Shown piece by piece: positions 1 through 10,824 of a stretch of 64,000 nt of DNA. A program made the translations under genes and the position numbers. The stretch spans positions 22,982,322 to 23,046,321 of the forward strand of contig NC_134017.1 in assembly GCF_040712315.1 (NCBI RefSeq), given 5' to 3'. This DNA comes from Castanea sativa (lineage: Eukaryota; Streptophyta; Magnoliopsida; Fagales; Fagaceae). Every line of letters starts with the position of its first letter. The first letter of the stretch is position 1. The notes beneath the pieces are model-generated. The model was not told the DNA's origin and searched no databases. It saw only the letters and a program-made list of their open reading frames with translations.

Positions 1-156
1 GTACACATCAATCATTTTTTCTCTTCTATAACTTTCTTTCATGTACGTTTTAGAATTTATGTACTTTGAATAAGAATCAAACGGTACTTGAATTTATTTC
101 AGACAGACGGACAAGAATAAAACACTCAGCGTACTTGAGTTTGTCGTTTTCCTCCC

Positions 157-900
157 GGTAATGCCATTGCCACAATTTTTTTTTTTCTTTCCCCTATTTC
201 GGCAACACCATGGCCACAATTCTCCTTCTTTTTTTTTTTTTCCTTCCCCTCTATTTCGGCAATCTCATTGCTATAATTCTCTTCTTCTTTTTTTCTTTCT
301 TTTTTCCCCCTATTTCGGCAATCCCATTGCCATATATATTTTTTTTCTCTTTCCCCCTATTTCGGCAAAATCATTGCCACAATTCCTTTTTTTTTTTTTT
401 TTTCTTTCCCCCCTATTTCGGCAATCCCATTGCCATAATTATCTTCTTCTTCTTCTTTTTTTCTCTCTTTCCCCCTATTTCGGCAATCCCATTGCCATAA
501 TTCTTTTTTTTTTCTTTCCCCCTATTTCGGCAATACCATTGCCACAATTCTTTTTTTTTTTCCCCTTCCCTATTTCGGCACTACATGGCCACCATTCTTC
601 TTTTTCTTTTTTCTTATTTATTTATTTTTCTTTCCCCCCTATTTCGGCAATCCCATTGCCGTAATTCTTTTTCTTTTTTTTTCCTTTTCCCTCCATTTTC
701 GACAATTGGATTGCCACAAACCTTTTTTTTTTTTTTTTCATTTTGGGCACTCGCGCATGGGCACTCACTGAACCGGGCAGGGCTGGGCAGAAGGAATTTC
801 GGCAACACTGTTGCCGAAATTCCAAAATTTCTCTCTCCTCAATTTCCATTTTCTCTCTCATACTTTTCTTAGAATTTCGGCAACACTGTTGCCGAAATTC
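157..900. repeat. Array of GGCAA/TTGCC hairpin motifs in pyrimidine-rich DNA
   Basis: About 13 short inverted repeats of the form GGCAAT-NNN-ATTGCC lie 45-100 bp apart (starts near 157, 201, 258, 317, 364, 420, 482, 529, 577, 646, 701, 794 and 872). Most are preceded by CCCCTATTTC and separated by T/C runs. The last two are perfect and longer: arms GAATTTCGGCAAC and GTTGCCGAAATTC with spacer ACT, at 794-822 and 872-900. The array looks like a minisatellite of a hairpin-bearing unit. Open frames across it (such as 161-664, rich in Phe and Pro) follow from the repeat composition and are not genes. Function unknown. Confidence 0.8.
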
Positions 901-1440
901 ACTCTCTCTCCTCATTTTTCCAAATAACTTGGAACAGTGACTATAACCCAAAAAAACTTCACTTTTAGCAATATTTACCCAAAAGACTCAAGATAAATGG
1001 GTTCCTTTATGGAATCTTATATTTAATGAAAAAAGGAATTGCCAATGAAAGTATGTGGCCTAGAAGACAGTCCGGTAATTCATTCGTTGAATCTGTCGAC
1101 CTCTGCACATTCTTTCTTGTTCTCCATCACAACGATGAAGTTAAGTTTAGCCATTTAGGGTTTAGGAGGCTTCTGTTAGATTCCTATAGTAGTCTTTTGT
1201 GTGTGCGTGTGTGTGTCGTGCAAGCCAATATGTGCTATTCGACTTTGGCGAACAATTAGTACTTGTGAGATGTATCAGGTCTATTGACAGTACTGCTGCC
1301 GATTTAGTATTTGTGAGATTTCTTTGCGTGGCGGTTTGTATTTGGTTTTGGTTTGTTGGTTTGGCTTTTGTGAGAGTACAATATATATTTCATTTTTCTG
1401 TATTCATTAGTTAAAGGTTTATTTATTTATATTTTAGGAC
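901..1440. other. Unannotated stretch, no gene recognised
   Basis: Only short frames are present, none with a recognisable protein motif. The stretch contains a GTGT-rich patch near 1198-1216. It may belong to the decayed LTR element that follows, but I see no clear boundary. Confidence 0.4.
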
Positions 1441-2410
1441 ATATGTGGAAATTGATATGAACATGTCATTTAGAATTGGCTAATCCTTTGACAAAATGCA
1501 CTTTACTTGTAATTGGGTAGATCTAGAATGGTTTAAGTCTTCAAGTAACATATTATTCAAGAGTTAAAACCATGCAAATCTGTTCAAGAATCAAGTGAAG
1601 AATTGTTGTATTTTAAAGCTCGACAAATAACTCAACAGATTGTATCTATCAAGATTTAAAAGGAGTTTTTAGCCCGATGCTCGACAGCAGCTCGATAGAT
1701 AACTTATCTATCGAGATTTACGAAATTTAGATTTCCAAATCTGTTTTTCACGCATACCCGAGTTATTTGTGTAGAGTTTCTTTTCTCACGACCCTAGACA
1801 TATATGAGGATTATTTTAAGAACCGTCTAAGGTGATGCAAATGAATATTCACTCAAATTGTGACCGGAGACAATTTGTCCTAGTTCATCTTTCTCTTGAA
1901 GAAGCTGCTGCGTTTGTACGCCATAGGGTTTTGTAACCAAGGAGCTTCTTGATCTTCATCTTGTGGATGAACTAAAGAACTTTGCAGCCAACATCTTTCT
2001 TAAGTTGGGGTGTAAGCAATGTACTGGGATCCGCACATCGATTGACTAGTCATATACTGAGAGTCGTGCATTGAAATGAGAGATTGTCACTACATTACAA
2101 GTCTAATTCTGTATTGGAGTAAGGGTTCAACTGTAGGTTGGTATAAGGTTCTAGGATTCCTTTACTTGTAACCGCTTGTTTTGATAATAGTGGATTCTTG
2201 GGAGTAGTGACCTTGAATTCACCCGGTGGGTTTTTGCCTCGGTGATTTTCCCAATCGTAAATAAATCACCCGTGTCAAATTTAATTTCCGCTGCATTAGT
2301 TATTTGGTGATTTTTTTGTGCTACTACGCATATTGCATGTTAAATTGACTTAATTAATTTACTTGGCTAATTAATTGGTTAATTTACCCAAGGGGTCAAC
2401 ACATTCTTAG
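1440..2410 (+). mobile_element. Probable degenerate LTR of a copia-type element
   Basis: This stretch lies directly upstream of a primer-binding-site-like sequence and gag remnants, which is where a 5' LTR should be. It contains CTCGA...TCGAG motifs at 1620-1715, including a perfect 12-bp inverted repeat with a 1-bp spacer at 1691-1715. Its likely right end is the GGGGTCAACA near 2395-2404. No left boundary or target duplication was found, and the downstream partner LTR is not identified with certainty. The assignment rests on position and is inferred. Confidence 0.4.
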
Positions 2411-2419
2411 CCTATCAAG

Positions 2420-2434
2420 TGGTATAAAAGCAGG
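2420..2434 (+). other. Degenerate primer binding site
   Basis: TGGTATAAAAGCAGG resembles the plant initiator-Met tRNA primer binding site TGGTATCAGAGCAGG with two changes. It stands between the presumed LTR end near 2404 and the gag remnant that follows, as expected for a copia element. Confidence 0.45.
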
Positions 2435-2553
2435 CACACTCTGATTAGGGTTAATATTTGTTGTGTGATTTATTGACCCTCATTTGTCATGGATAGATGA
2501 CAATCTTTAATTATACCTCATTTATTTGATAGCATTAACTACGCATACTAGAA

Positions 2554-3385
2554 AGTACACATGAGAGTTTTGTTGCAGTCTTTAGACGAGAAGGTGTGGC
2601 AAGCTATGGAGATAGGCTGGACCAAGCTAAAGTAAGCACCGGCTGATTGGGATGATGTTAAGATCAAAGCGGTAAACTTCAATAGCAGAGCATTGAATGC
2701 GTTATTCAGTGCAGTCACAAATGAGGAGTTCAAGAAGATATCCTCCACTGAAACTGCTAAGGAAGCATGGATCATCCTCTAGATAACCTATGAATGAACT
2801 AAAGCTGTCAATGATTCAAAACTTCAAAGGCTTACCACGAGTTTTGAAGAGATTAAGATGGAGGAGAATGAGTCATTTGATGAGTTTTATGCCAAGTTGA
2901 AATACATAGTGAACTCTGTTTTTAATCTTGGGAAAACCATTCCAAAACCTAAGATTGTTAGGAAGGTGCTCAGATCTCTCCTAGAAAGATTCCATGCCAA
3001 GATCACCGCCATTAAGGAATCAAAGGACATTGACCAAATTCCCTAGACAGAACTAATTGGCAACTTGCAAACCTATGAATTGGGTTTATCTAAGATCGGA
3101 AATCAAGCAAGAGCAAGAGCATGGCACCGAAGCAGAGACACCGATGAGTCTTCTGATGATGAATATTCTAAGATGAAATTCTATATCACAAGGCAATTCA
3201 AAAAGTTTATGAAGAATGCCAATGCGAAAGGATTTGACAAGGATCGAAAGCAATCCAGTTCTTTACAGTTCAAGAGCCAAGATAAAGGGAAGAAGGATGC
3301 TAAGGATGGCAGTCAGTACATTGTTCCCTCCGGACCAAAGTGCTTCGGATGTCAAGGCTTTGGACATATGAAACAGAATATTTAA
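2554..3385 (+). pseudogene. Copia gag remnant, N-terminal part with zinc knuckle
   Basis: With stops ignored, one plus-strand frame reads as a plant copia Gag polyprotein. It begins with a segment containing LDEKVWQAMEIGW, continues with EEIKMEENESFDEFYAKL and ends with a CCHC-type knuckle CFGCQGFGHMKQN. In-frame stops fall near 2631, 2780, 2794 and 3043, so no intact product is possible. Gag normally packages the element RNA; this copy is dead. The family call comes from motif recognition. Confidence 0.7.
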
Positions 3386-4196
3386 CTTATCTTAAGACCA
3401 TTGGAAAAGCAAAGCCCTTGCTACCACCTTGAGTGACACCGAGTATGAGGATGATTCAGATGACAATGATGACAAGGGAATCTTGAATGCCTTCACTGCC
3501 ACAGTAAATTCTACTGAAGGGATTGTTGAAGATGTAGATGAAGAAGAGGACTTGGTGGAGTCTAAGTTTGAGAAAATGGACGAATAAGATGATATCCATA
3601 CAGCCTATGCAAAGCTATACAAGGTCTTTGAAAAGCATGAGAAATTGTATAGGCTAGCCACCAAGAAGCTGAGTGATGTGGAACTCGATCGAGAAAAGCT
3701 CTCCATAAAGGTTAATGAAGCTAATCATACCATTGGAGCATTACGATTTGAAAACAATTTCTTGGCTGAAATGACCAAGAAGCTTGAAGCATAGCTGTTT
3801 CAAATTAGAGCTCAATTGGAGAGGACTTCCAGTGCAAAGCTTGATGAGATGCTTAGCATTCAAAAATCTGCTTCTGATAGATCCGGTTTGGGGTATGATT
3901 TCTCTTCTCCTAATATTGCTTCTTCTAGTAATATTGTGTTTGTTTCACCTGCTAATAACGTTGATTCTAAGAACAATGATATTAAAACTGTTTTAACTAG
4001 TGAGAATATAGACAAGGGTAAATCTATCTTAGGAGCACCCCCTAAGCTTGAAAAGAAAGAGACTAAAAACCCTAGGACTAAGAAGGGTAATAACCAAAAG
4101 TCTAAACAAAAGAAGCAGCATTTCTGTCATCACTATGGAGCTACAAGACATACTCGACCTAATTACTACAAGTGGTTAGTCACTCAACAAATATGA
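3386..4196 (+). pseudogene. Copia gag/pol remnant, second part with zinc-knuckle-like motif
   Basis: The decayed polyprotein continues after the first knuckle. It has an acidic stretch (DTEYEDDSDDNDDKG), a charged coiled-coil-like stretch (KLYKVFEKHEKLYRLATKK) with stops near 3586 and 3792, and then an open piece at 3816-4196 ending in a basic tail with HFCHHYGATRHTRPNYYK. That motif resembles a second zinc-binding repeat in which a Cys has been lost. No protease, integrase or reverse transcriptase follows, so the element is a deletion derivative. Confidence 0.6.
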
Positions 4197-5454
4197 TCTC
4201 GTCTGGAAACCGAAATCAGTTTCCATCATCTTTTGCTCCTCTTGGAGATCTTCTCAAGGCCCTCATGTTCCTTTCAAACTTGAACGATTTCAATGCTTCC
4301 CCCTTATTACCGAATCAAGGGTTCATCAAACGGAAAGGTTCTTCCAAAATGTGGAAGGAAAAAGACTTAAAGTGATTCAGTCGCCTTTTCTTTCTCCCTC
4401 TCTTTTTGTTTATGCATTACTTGAGTATTTTGCTTTCTTGTTTTTGAGTCAGTCTAGTTTTATGTTATGCTTTGTGTTAACATGTTTTTTTTGTTCGCTT
4501 TCAGTTTTGCTTTATTTTGTTTTTCATAAAAAAAAAAAAAATTAGAAATATACAAAAACAGTGTGTGTTTTGTGTACATTGATACTTGTGTACCTTGGAT
4601 GGCCATTGAAACAAAATTTCTAAACTTTGTATCTTTTGTAGCTTAGATGAGCATCTCAATGCACAACTAAGCAAGTGAACTTTATGGTTTGTGCTGGTGA
4701 TGAGTAAGATTAAGTAATCTCTTGCACTTGGCACTCATATCACTCTTTTTTACGGGAATGACTAAAGAATCCTAAGAGAAATGCATAAATAACGATCTCA
4801 CCACTAAAGCCCGCCAATCATGTATGACATTTGTATGCTTCAGCATAGCAAATTTGTGATGTTGTTAACATAACATAATTGGGTATTTCTTCTTTCTCTC
4901 TCTCTATATGCCCATGCATAATATGCTCAAAAGAAATGAAATAAATATGCAAAGAAAATCAAAAGCAAAAAAATAAAAATACTTTTAAATATGGTTGCAA
5001 CTGTGTTTATAGGAGATGTGGGAGTTATAGGATGTACCTCGAAGGTAATAGTCCCCATCAAGCAGTTATGATTGTGTGTGAGTTAAATTGATTTTCTCAT
5101 ATCTCAAATGGTCATAACGTGAGACACTATGTAATCTTGCGATATTTTCACACACAACATGCAAAAGTTTTTTGCTACTTTTGATACATGTGCAGGTACA
5201 ATATGATTTGGCCATCACAAGGAATACATGTGTTAATGTTTGCTCACTAAACTGTCTTGACTTGTTTTTGAAATATAAAATTTGTTAGACTTGTTTAGTA
5301 TGTGTGTGTGTGTGTGTTTGGATCTTAAATGCTTTACATTCTTCTTATTAAGAGATGTTTTTGAAAGCTTAAAATGTTGTTTGGATCTTTGGTTGAGTAA
5401 CTTGCTTGGTTGTATTTATTTGTGTGTTTTTCTCTTCTTTGAAAACATTGTTTT
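4197..5454. other. Non-coding remainder of retroelement, no gene
   Basis: This is AT-rich DNA with short homopolymers (A-run near 4529-4541) and a (TG)n tract near 5303-5318. No coding motif is recognised. It is probably the internal or 3' part of the decayed LTR elements on either side, which cannot be shown from sequence alone. Confidence 0.4.
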
Positions 5455-5750
5455 ATCAAGCTCGACAGCTCTCGACAAATAACTATCCATCTTGACCCTT
5501 GGACTTCTTTTTCTAGACAGATCTTAACGCAACTTCGATCCATCGAGCTTTTTAGAATTTGTCTTGATAGCTTCTCGACAGATTCTCGATCCATCGAGAA
5601 AGTTTTTGTCTGGCCGATAGCTTCTTGACAACTGTTCGATCCATCGAGATACTTTGCCGTCGACAGATTCTCGATAGCACCTCAACAGATTTATCTATCG
5701 AGAATTAGTGCTCGACATATTCTCGATAGGTCTCCATCCATCGAGACGCA
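5455..5750. repeat. Cluster of CTCGACAG / ATCGAG motifs
   Basis: Short motifs such as CTCGACAG, TTCTCGATCCATCGAG and TTTATCTATCGAG recur about every 20-60 bp. The same motif type occurs in the LTR-like region at 1620-1715, so both clusters may come from related LTRs. A TATAAATA sequence at about 5755-5762 follows directly, as in an LTR promoter. Confidence 0.55.
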
Positions 5751-6058
5751 TTTCTATAAATAAATCTAATGCAATTTCAGATCTCATTTTCTTCAATCTC
5801 AAATCTAACGCAATTTTGCGAAATTTTGTGGTTGGGTTTTCCTTAAATGATGTTATATGCTCATGCATTGCATTACATTTGCATTTTCATAATGTTTCAT
5901 GCATTTAGATGTGTGTTCTATATGTTTGAACCTTGTGTGCCAGTAGGATTGGATTAGGCTGAGCCCATAATATTTTTTTGTTGCACATCACATGATCATG
6001 CATTACTCATTCATATGTACCTTCTTTTCATTCCTTTTGGTATATCTGTTGAATGGTG

Positions 6059-6059
<1 letters not shown>

Positions 6060-6104
<45 letters not shown>
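6060..6104 (+). repeat. (TC)n microsatellite
   Basis: A pure run of about 22 TC dinucleotides lies 12 bp upstream of the ATG of the transposon-protein remnant at 6116. Long Leu/Ser frames (and Glu/Arg frames on the other strand) read through it are artefacts. Confidence 0.95.
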
Positions 6105-6108
<4 letters not shown>

Positions 6109-6115
6109 TCTGCGT

Positions 6116-6358
6116 ATGGCACCCAAGCACAAAACTACTCTGTCCCAGAACCCTCTTCATTTCGAGGCATCCTCTTCTGATCCTACTCATTTTCATGTCT
6201 GGTTCCGTGATGAGAAGGCCCGTAAGGACTTCTCGAAGAACTTCTCCAAACGTAGCATTCATTCGGAACGCCATGTTATCCTATTGGACTTCTCCGATCG
6301 ATACTACTCTTCCGACTGTCATACACAGGCGGGGTTGGGAATTTTTATGTGAGATACC
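6116..6358 (+). pseudogene. Remnant of a 'putative plant transposon protein' (PF20167-like)
   Basis: From the ATG at 6116 the frame reads MAPKHKTTLSQNPL, then SSSDPTHFHVWFRDEKA and IHSERHVILLDFSD. This is the start of the plant transposon-associated protein family that has an FRDE..F...NFSKR.IHSERHVIL signature. A frameshift near 6300 moves the match to the next frame (LPTVIHRRGWEFLCEIPVSG), after which similarity stops abruptly near 6360. Only about 80 residues of a much longer protein remain. The family's function is unknown to me. Confidence 0.6.
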
Positions 6359-6359
6359 C

Positions 6360-7500
6360 GTGAGCGGTAACATCAGGATTGCCAAAGAGAACAGAAAAGG
6401 ACTGTCACAGAGCGATAATGACAACTTCCAGCAATGCAATAGGGATGGCCTTGTTTTCCCCAATCTTAGGCTAGGCTGCTCAAAAAGAACAGGTCCAAAA
6501 GGGAGCTAATCCCCAACACGGGTAACCTCAATGCAGGTTCCTGTTATAGAAATTACTTGTGCTAAGAAGATGGCGTAAATGGTTTTGTGTTTCGATTTTG
6601 GATCAAAGAGAGTGGGAATGTCAAAGGGAGAGAAAAGTGGCCTATCGATGCATGCCTCTATTTCTGCCATATTTCTTTCTATCTTACATTTTTACTCTCA
6701 CTTACCACTTAGTTTTCCTATTCTCTTTTGTTAGGTTTCTTTTCTTTTCTTCTCTCCATGTTTTTTCCTCCTCTCTCCATATGTGTCTTTTGTTGCTATT
6801 CATGGTCACCTCTCTTCCTTTTATACTACTTGAATTCATGGGATTTCTCTCTTTTGTCCCTAAGGTGTTACCAACCATATTTGATTTCTTGTGGGCATCT
6901 CTCTAAGATTGCCCACTAACTTGTTAGTTGCCCAACCACTACCTCTACTCAGAGTGTGCTTGCCACACCTTTCCATTTCTAGACAAAACTCATTGTTTTA
7001 TTTCCCTCCCCTTCATTGCTTGCCTCCCCCCAAACAGATAAGGGTTAAGAGCTCTCTACACCTACTCTTATGGCATGCATCAAGTGGTCTCTGCCTATAA
7101 TTACCTCTTAAATGAGAAATGTCATCTTAGCAAAACATTCCCCCAAAAGAAGCCTCGGCAGGAACCCCAAAATAAACTTTTTTTCTCCCCATCACCTAAC
7201 CACACCCCATGAATCACTTGACCGATGACCCACCTCCCATGTATTGGTCGAGTACAAGTAGATGGTGTCCCAGGCCTTGTGCGTGTACCGCTACCATCTG
7301 CGTTTGTCTCCTTTTGCTCCCACGCCATTCCTGTCATTCCTGCATTGTCCTCCTCTGCTACGCGTACTGGGTCATGTTTGTCTTCTGTAGCATGAGGGGT
7401 GTGTGGGCTTTTGGGCTTACATAACCTTCTTTCATTCCTCCTTGGACTAGGTATTGTCTAAGTAAAGGTATCTGCTCATATAACCCACTAGACTTCCAGT
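6360..7500. other. Decayed LTR-element sequence, no gene
   Basis: The match to the transposon-protein remnant ends near 6360 and unrelated sequence begins, which suggests a rearrangement junction. The rest is pyrimidine-rich with short frames only. It is probably retroelement debris leading into the tandem repeats at 7505-7890. Confidence 0.35.
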
Positions 7501-7504
7501 TTTG

Positions 7505-7890
7505 CCATTCCTCCTACCTTGGCTATGGACCTTATGGTTGTTAGTCCTACTCTATTGACCCATTGGGCTTGTTACCTCTTTCCTTGGGCTTCCTCGGCCC
7601 ATTTACATTATCTTTACCTCTTACTCCTCCCACGGGCCTACTGGCTCTCATATTTACCATGTTGGCTTATTGGGCTTACTATCTCTTTCCTTGGACTTCC
7701 TCATTTACTTTATCTTTACCTTTTATTCATTTCACGAGTCTGATGGCTATCATTTTCGTCATGTTAACCCATTGGGCTTGCTACCTCTTTCCTTAGGCTT
7801 CTTCTACCCATTCACTTTATCTTTACCTCTTATTCCTCCCACGAGCCTGCTAGCTATCATTCTTGCCATGTTGGCCCATTAGGTTTAATA
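7505..7890 (+). repeat. Tandem repeat, ~105-bp unit, about 3.6 copies
   Basis: Units are marked by CCCATTGGGCTT followed by CCTCTTTCCTTGG and ending in CATGTTGGC. The ATTGGGCTT/ATTAGGTTT marker starts at 7562, 7669, 7771 and 7878, giving periods of 107, 102 and 107 bp. Copies differ by scattered substitutions and a small deletion. Overlapping Leu/Pro/Phe-rich frames repeat with the unit and are not genes. Such arrays are common in plant LTRs; the parent element is not identified. Confidence 0.8.
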
Positions 7891-8064
7891 ACTTGCTTTT
7901 ACCATTCATATATCATTTCCCTTCCACTTCCCTTATTGTTGAGCTTCTTCTGCTATTAGGCTATTTGTTAAAAGTAGGCATTAACAAATTTGAAGTTAGA
8001 CTAAAAGCACATATACATATGGCTTATAAAAAAAAACTACAGAAATAGTTTTTTAATTATTTAA

Positions 8065-8287
8065 ATATAAACAGGGTAGGTATGAGGGAAAATATTCGCA
8101 TATTTACAATGCAAAGAAGCGCATAAAAATACATTTAAAGTTTGAATACCAAAAACACATATACATACCTTATTAAGAACAAAATCTTATAAATTTTTTT
8201 TAAAAAAAAAGTAGTAAAATATAAACAGGATAGGTATGAGAGAAAATATTGGCATATTTACAATGTGAAGATGCGCGTAAAAATACA
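8065..8287. repeat. Direct repeat pair, ~70 bp, offset ~154 bp
   Basis: The sequence beginning ATATAAACAGGGTAGGTATG at 8065-8133 recurs at 8219-8287 with about 10% differences; both copies end in GCG(C/T)AAAAATAC-like sequence. They lie upstream of the F-box gene. This looks like a local duplication of unknown significance. Confidence 0.75.
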
Positions 8288-8433
8288 AATTTACCCCTAC
8301 ATGCGCATATTTACCCCTACACATACGCGCATATATATATTTATTTATTCTCGGCAAATTTTTTTTTTTTTTTCCTCAAAATATTATTTCCCGTTAACTT
8401 TGCCCAAATCTTCCTCTCCCGCACTCTCCTTTG

Positions 8434-8443
8434 AAACCCTAAA
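8434..8443 (+). promoter_or_regulatory. Telo-box upstream of the F-box gene
   Basis: AAACCCTAAA matches the plant telo-box core. It lies about 350 bp before the F-box ATG, in a likely promoter or 5' UTR. A possible 5' UTR donor follows (TTTCAG/GTCACAC near 8504). The motif is real; the function is inferred. Confidence 0.4.
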
Positions 8444-8788
8444 TTCCACATTGACCGGTTCCGACTATGACTAGGCCCATTGTCTCCGTTTTCTCAGCGT
8501 TTCAGGTCACACTTCGATTTTCTCTTTGTTTTATGTTTTTGTTCATGTGATTTTCTTCAATTACACAAGTGTCTTAATTGATTCATTTCTACTTGCTTTA
8601 CTGTATCAAATTCAATATGCTAATTTTTTGTACTGATTTGTTGTTGTGAGTTAGAAGAGTTATAGATTGTTGAATTACAAACTCATAGCTAAAAACTGTT
8701 TTGTTTTGTTACAAGTTTTATCACAACTGATATTCATATAATATATCCCCAGTGAATCAATCAAATTCAGTAATGAACTTTTGATCTT

Positions 8789-10586
8789 ATGGCCACCGAA
8801 TCAAACCCAAAAAGATATTCAGAAGAGGTTGATCGGATTAGCAATCTACCAGAATGTCTTCTCTACGACATTCTTTCACTCCTCCCAACCAAACAAGCTG
8901 TTGCCACATCAGCATTGTCGAAAAGGTGGAAGCTGCTCTGGACTAAGCTCACCGTTCTTGATTTCTCGCACTCCGTAACGCGGAACCAAGGCATTGGTAA
9001 TAACAATGGCCGCATGACCTTTACCCATTTTGTATGCAATGTTTTGCTTCTCCGCAAGCCGCTTCCCGTGAGGAAATTCCGGCTGGTGCTCGATTCTTTT
9101 GATGATTCAATTCATTTCCACGTCTCTTCGTGGATTTGTTATGCATTGGATCACGGCGTTGAAGAAATGGAACTCTTGCTCCTGTTTAGAAAACCATTTG
9201 AGTTGCCCCATCGCTTTTTTGGTTGCAAATCGCTGAGGATTGTGACACTATATGGCGATATTGTTCTCAATTGTCCTTCATATGTACATCTTCCGAATCT
9301 CAAGGATCTTCGTCTTGGCAGTAAATTATGCTCAAATGAGGGCTCTTTTCATAGCCTCTTAACTGGTATCCCAAACCTCATAACATTTTTCATTGGGAGA
9401 GTACGAAGAGATGATATAACGGCTATTAATATCTGTCACCCTAGATTGCTCTTTTTTTGCATCCAAAATAAAGTACCATTTCCTTTTAAAATTGAGATTG
9501 ATGCGCCTAGTCTTAAGTGTCTTTCTTTCTTTGATGGATCTGTCCAAGATAGTTTAACGACCAACATTGTTAAAGCGACTTTTGATTTTTCTGAACACAA
9601 GCAACAAGCTGATGAACATGACAGTTGCGGTCACCTTCTTACAGAGCTCCGTAGCGTTCAAAGTTTGTTAGTACGTCATACCAAGGTACTTTCCTTCATT
9701 TTGACTCTTAGCAAATTAGTAATTCTTAGTAGCTTCTTCACTTTCATGCTTTATTTGATAGTTTATGCTAGTTTGTTTTTACTTTATAAAGTTAAACAAA
9801 CATAATACATTAATAACATTTAAAATATTCAGCTAGCCAGTTTTTCTAGTTTGGTATAACTTTTGGGTAGACAGATTTTTTGCCCCTAGACAAAATAAGG
9901 CAATGAAAATATGGTATACCAAATGCACCACAACTCATTTGTCACATTTTGATGGTAGCAGTTTGGGCAATCAGATTTCTAAGTCTTTCTTGCTCTATAA
10001 TTGCTAAATCTTTCTTTTGCTATTTGCAATAATGTCATTTTAGTTTTCATGTTCCTGTAGGTGCAGTCTCTTAGATTTGGTTTTTCTCTTACCATGCTTA
10101 ATATTTTGAAGTCACTGCAATTTGATGTAAAATGCTGCAAATGGCATATACTACCAAGGTTGCTTGAAAGTGCTCCTAATCTTGAGAAACTTATTGTTCA
10201 TAAGGTCAGTTTGGTTTAAAAGATTATTTTAGTTAATCTTCTCATATAGACTTGATTTTTTTATTAACTGGTGAGTCTGTTTTCATCAGGTGGATACTGA
10301 TGGACCACATGAGTTGTGCTGTTGGACAGAGCCACCACATGTTCCCAAATGTCTAGAATCATGCCTTCGGATAATTTCTTTATTAAAATTTAAAAGCTTG
10401 GAACATGACTTGGAATTCGTACAATTTTTTCTGAGGAATGCAGGAGTCTTGGAAAAAATGGGAATTCTTACTGGTTTATTGGATTTGGCAGAAAATACTC
10501 GAATTCTCAAGAAATTTTCAGAGTTACCAAGGGGTTCTTCTAAGTGTGAACTTTTTCTTCTCAACGGTATGTTCTCTCTCTCATGA
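8789..10586 (+). CDS. F-box/LRR/FBD protein, three exons
   Basis: Probable substrate-recognition subunit of an SCF (SKP1-cullin-F-box) ubiquitin ligase. Exons 8789-9685, 10061-10204 and 10290-10586 are all phase 0 with GT-AG borders and give 445 residues, a usual size for plant F-box/FBD proteins. The F-box is at about residues 15-55 (ISNLPECLLYDILSLLP, then AVATSALSKRW). LRR-like segments follow (CKSLRIVTLYGDIVLNCPSY). The last exon carries an FBD-type C-terminus (LEHDLEFVQFFLRNAGVLEKM, with the motif ELPRGSSKCELFL). The chosen ATG precedes the F-box by about 15 codons. The terminal GMFSLS lies beyond the usual family end, and an alternative donor GG/GTATG exists at 10566. A minus-strand LINE begins about 150 bp downstream. 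The F-box binds SKP1; the substrate cannot be inferred. Confidence 0.85.
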
Positions 10587-10824
10587 ATGTTATCATGACC
10601 TGTGTATCTATGTTTTTGTTGATTTGCTGGGATTACTTTGTATCAATGACATTTGTATTGACAACCTGAACTGTAGCTCAATGTATATAGCAAATAACAA
10701 ATAAATAGTACTTCTGACTGAAGTATGGAACCTTTTTTTTTTTTTTGATAAGTAACGAAAATTTTATTAAAAAATGAAGAACAGCCAACCCGAGTACATT
10801 GGGAATGTACTATGGGGGCATAAA

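Noticed and set aside
161..872. Long Phe/Pro-rich reading frames at the window start
   Set aside because: They are read through the pyrimidine-rich hairpin minisatellite and repeat with its unit; no initiator context or known motif.
157..900. CRISPR-like array of regularly spaced repeats
   Set aside because: Plant nuclear context, no unique spacers (intervals are T/C runs), variable repeat and no cas genes.
6011..6274. Frames with long Glu/Arg or Leu/Ser runs
   Set aside because: Both strands of the same (TC)n microsatellite; composition artefact.
7519..7882. Leu/Pro-rich proteins of 70-77 codons
   Set aside because: They overlap in different frames over the ~105-bp tandem repeat and show no independent coding signal.
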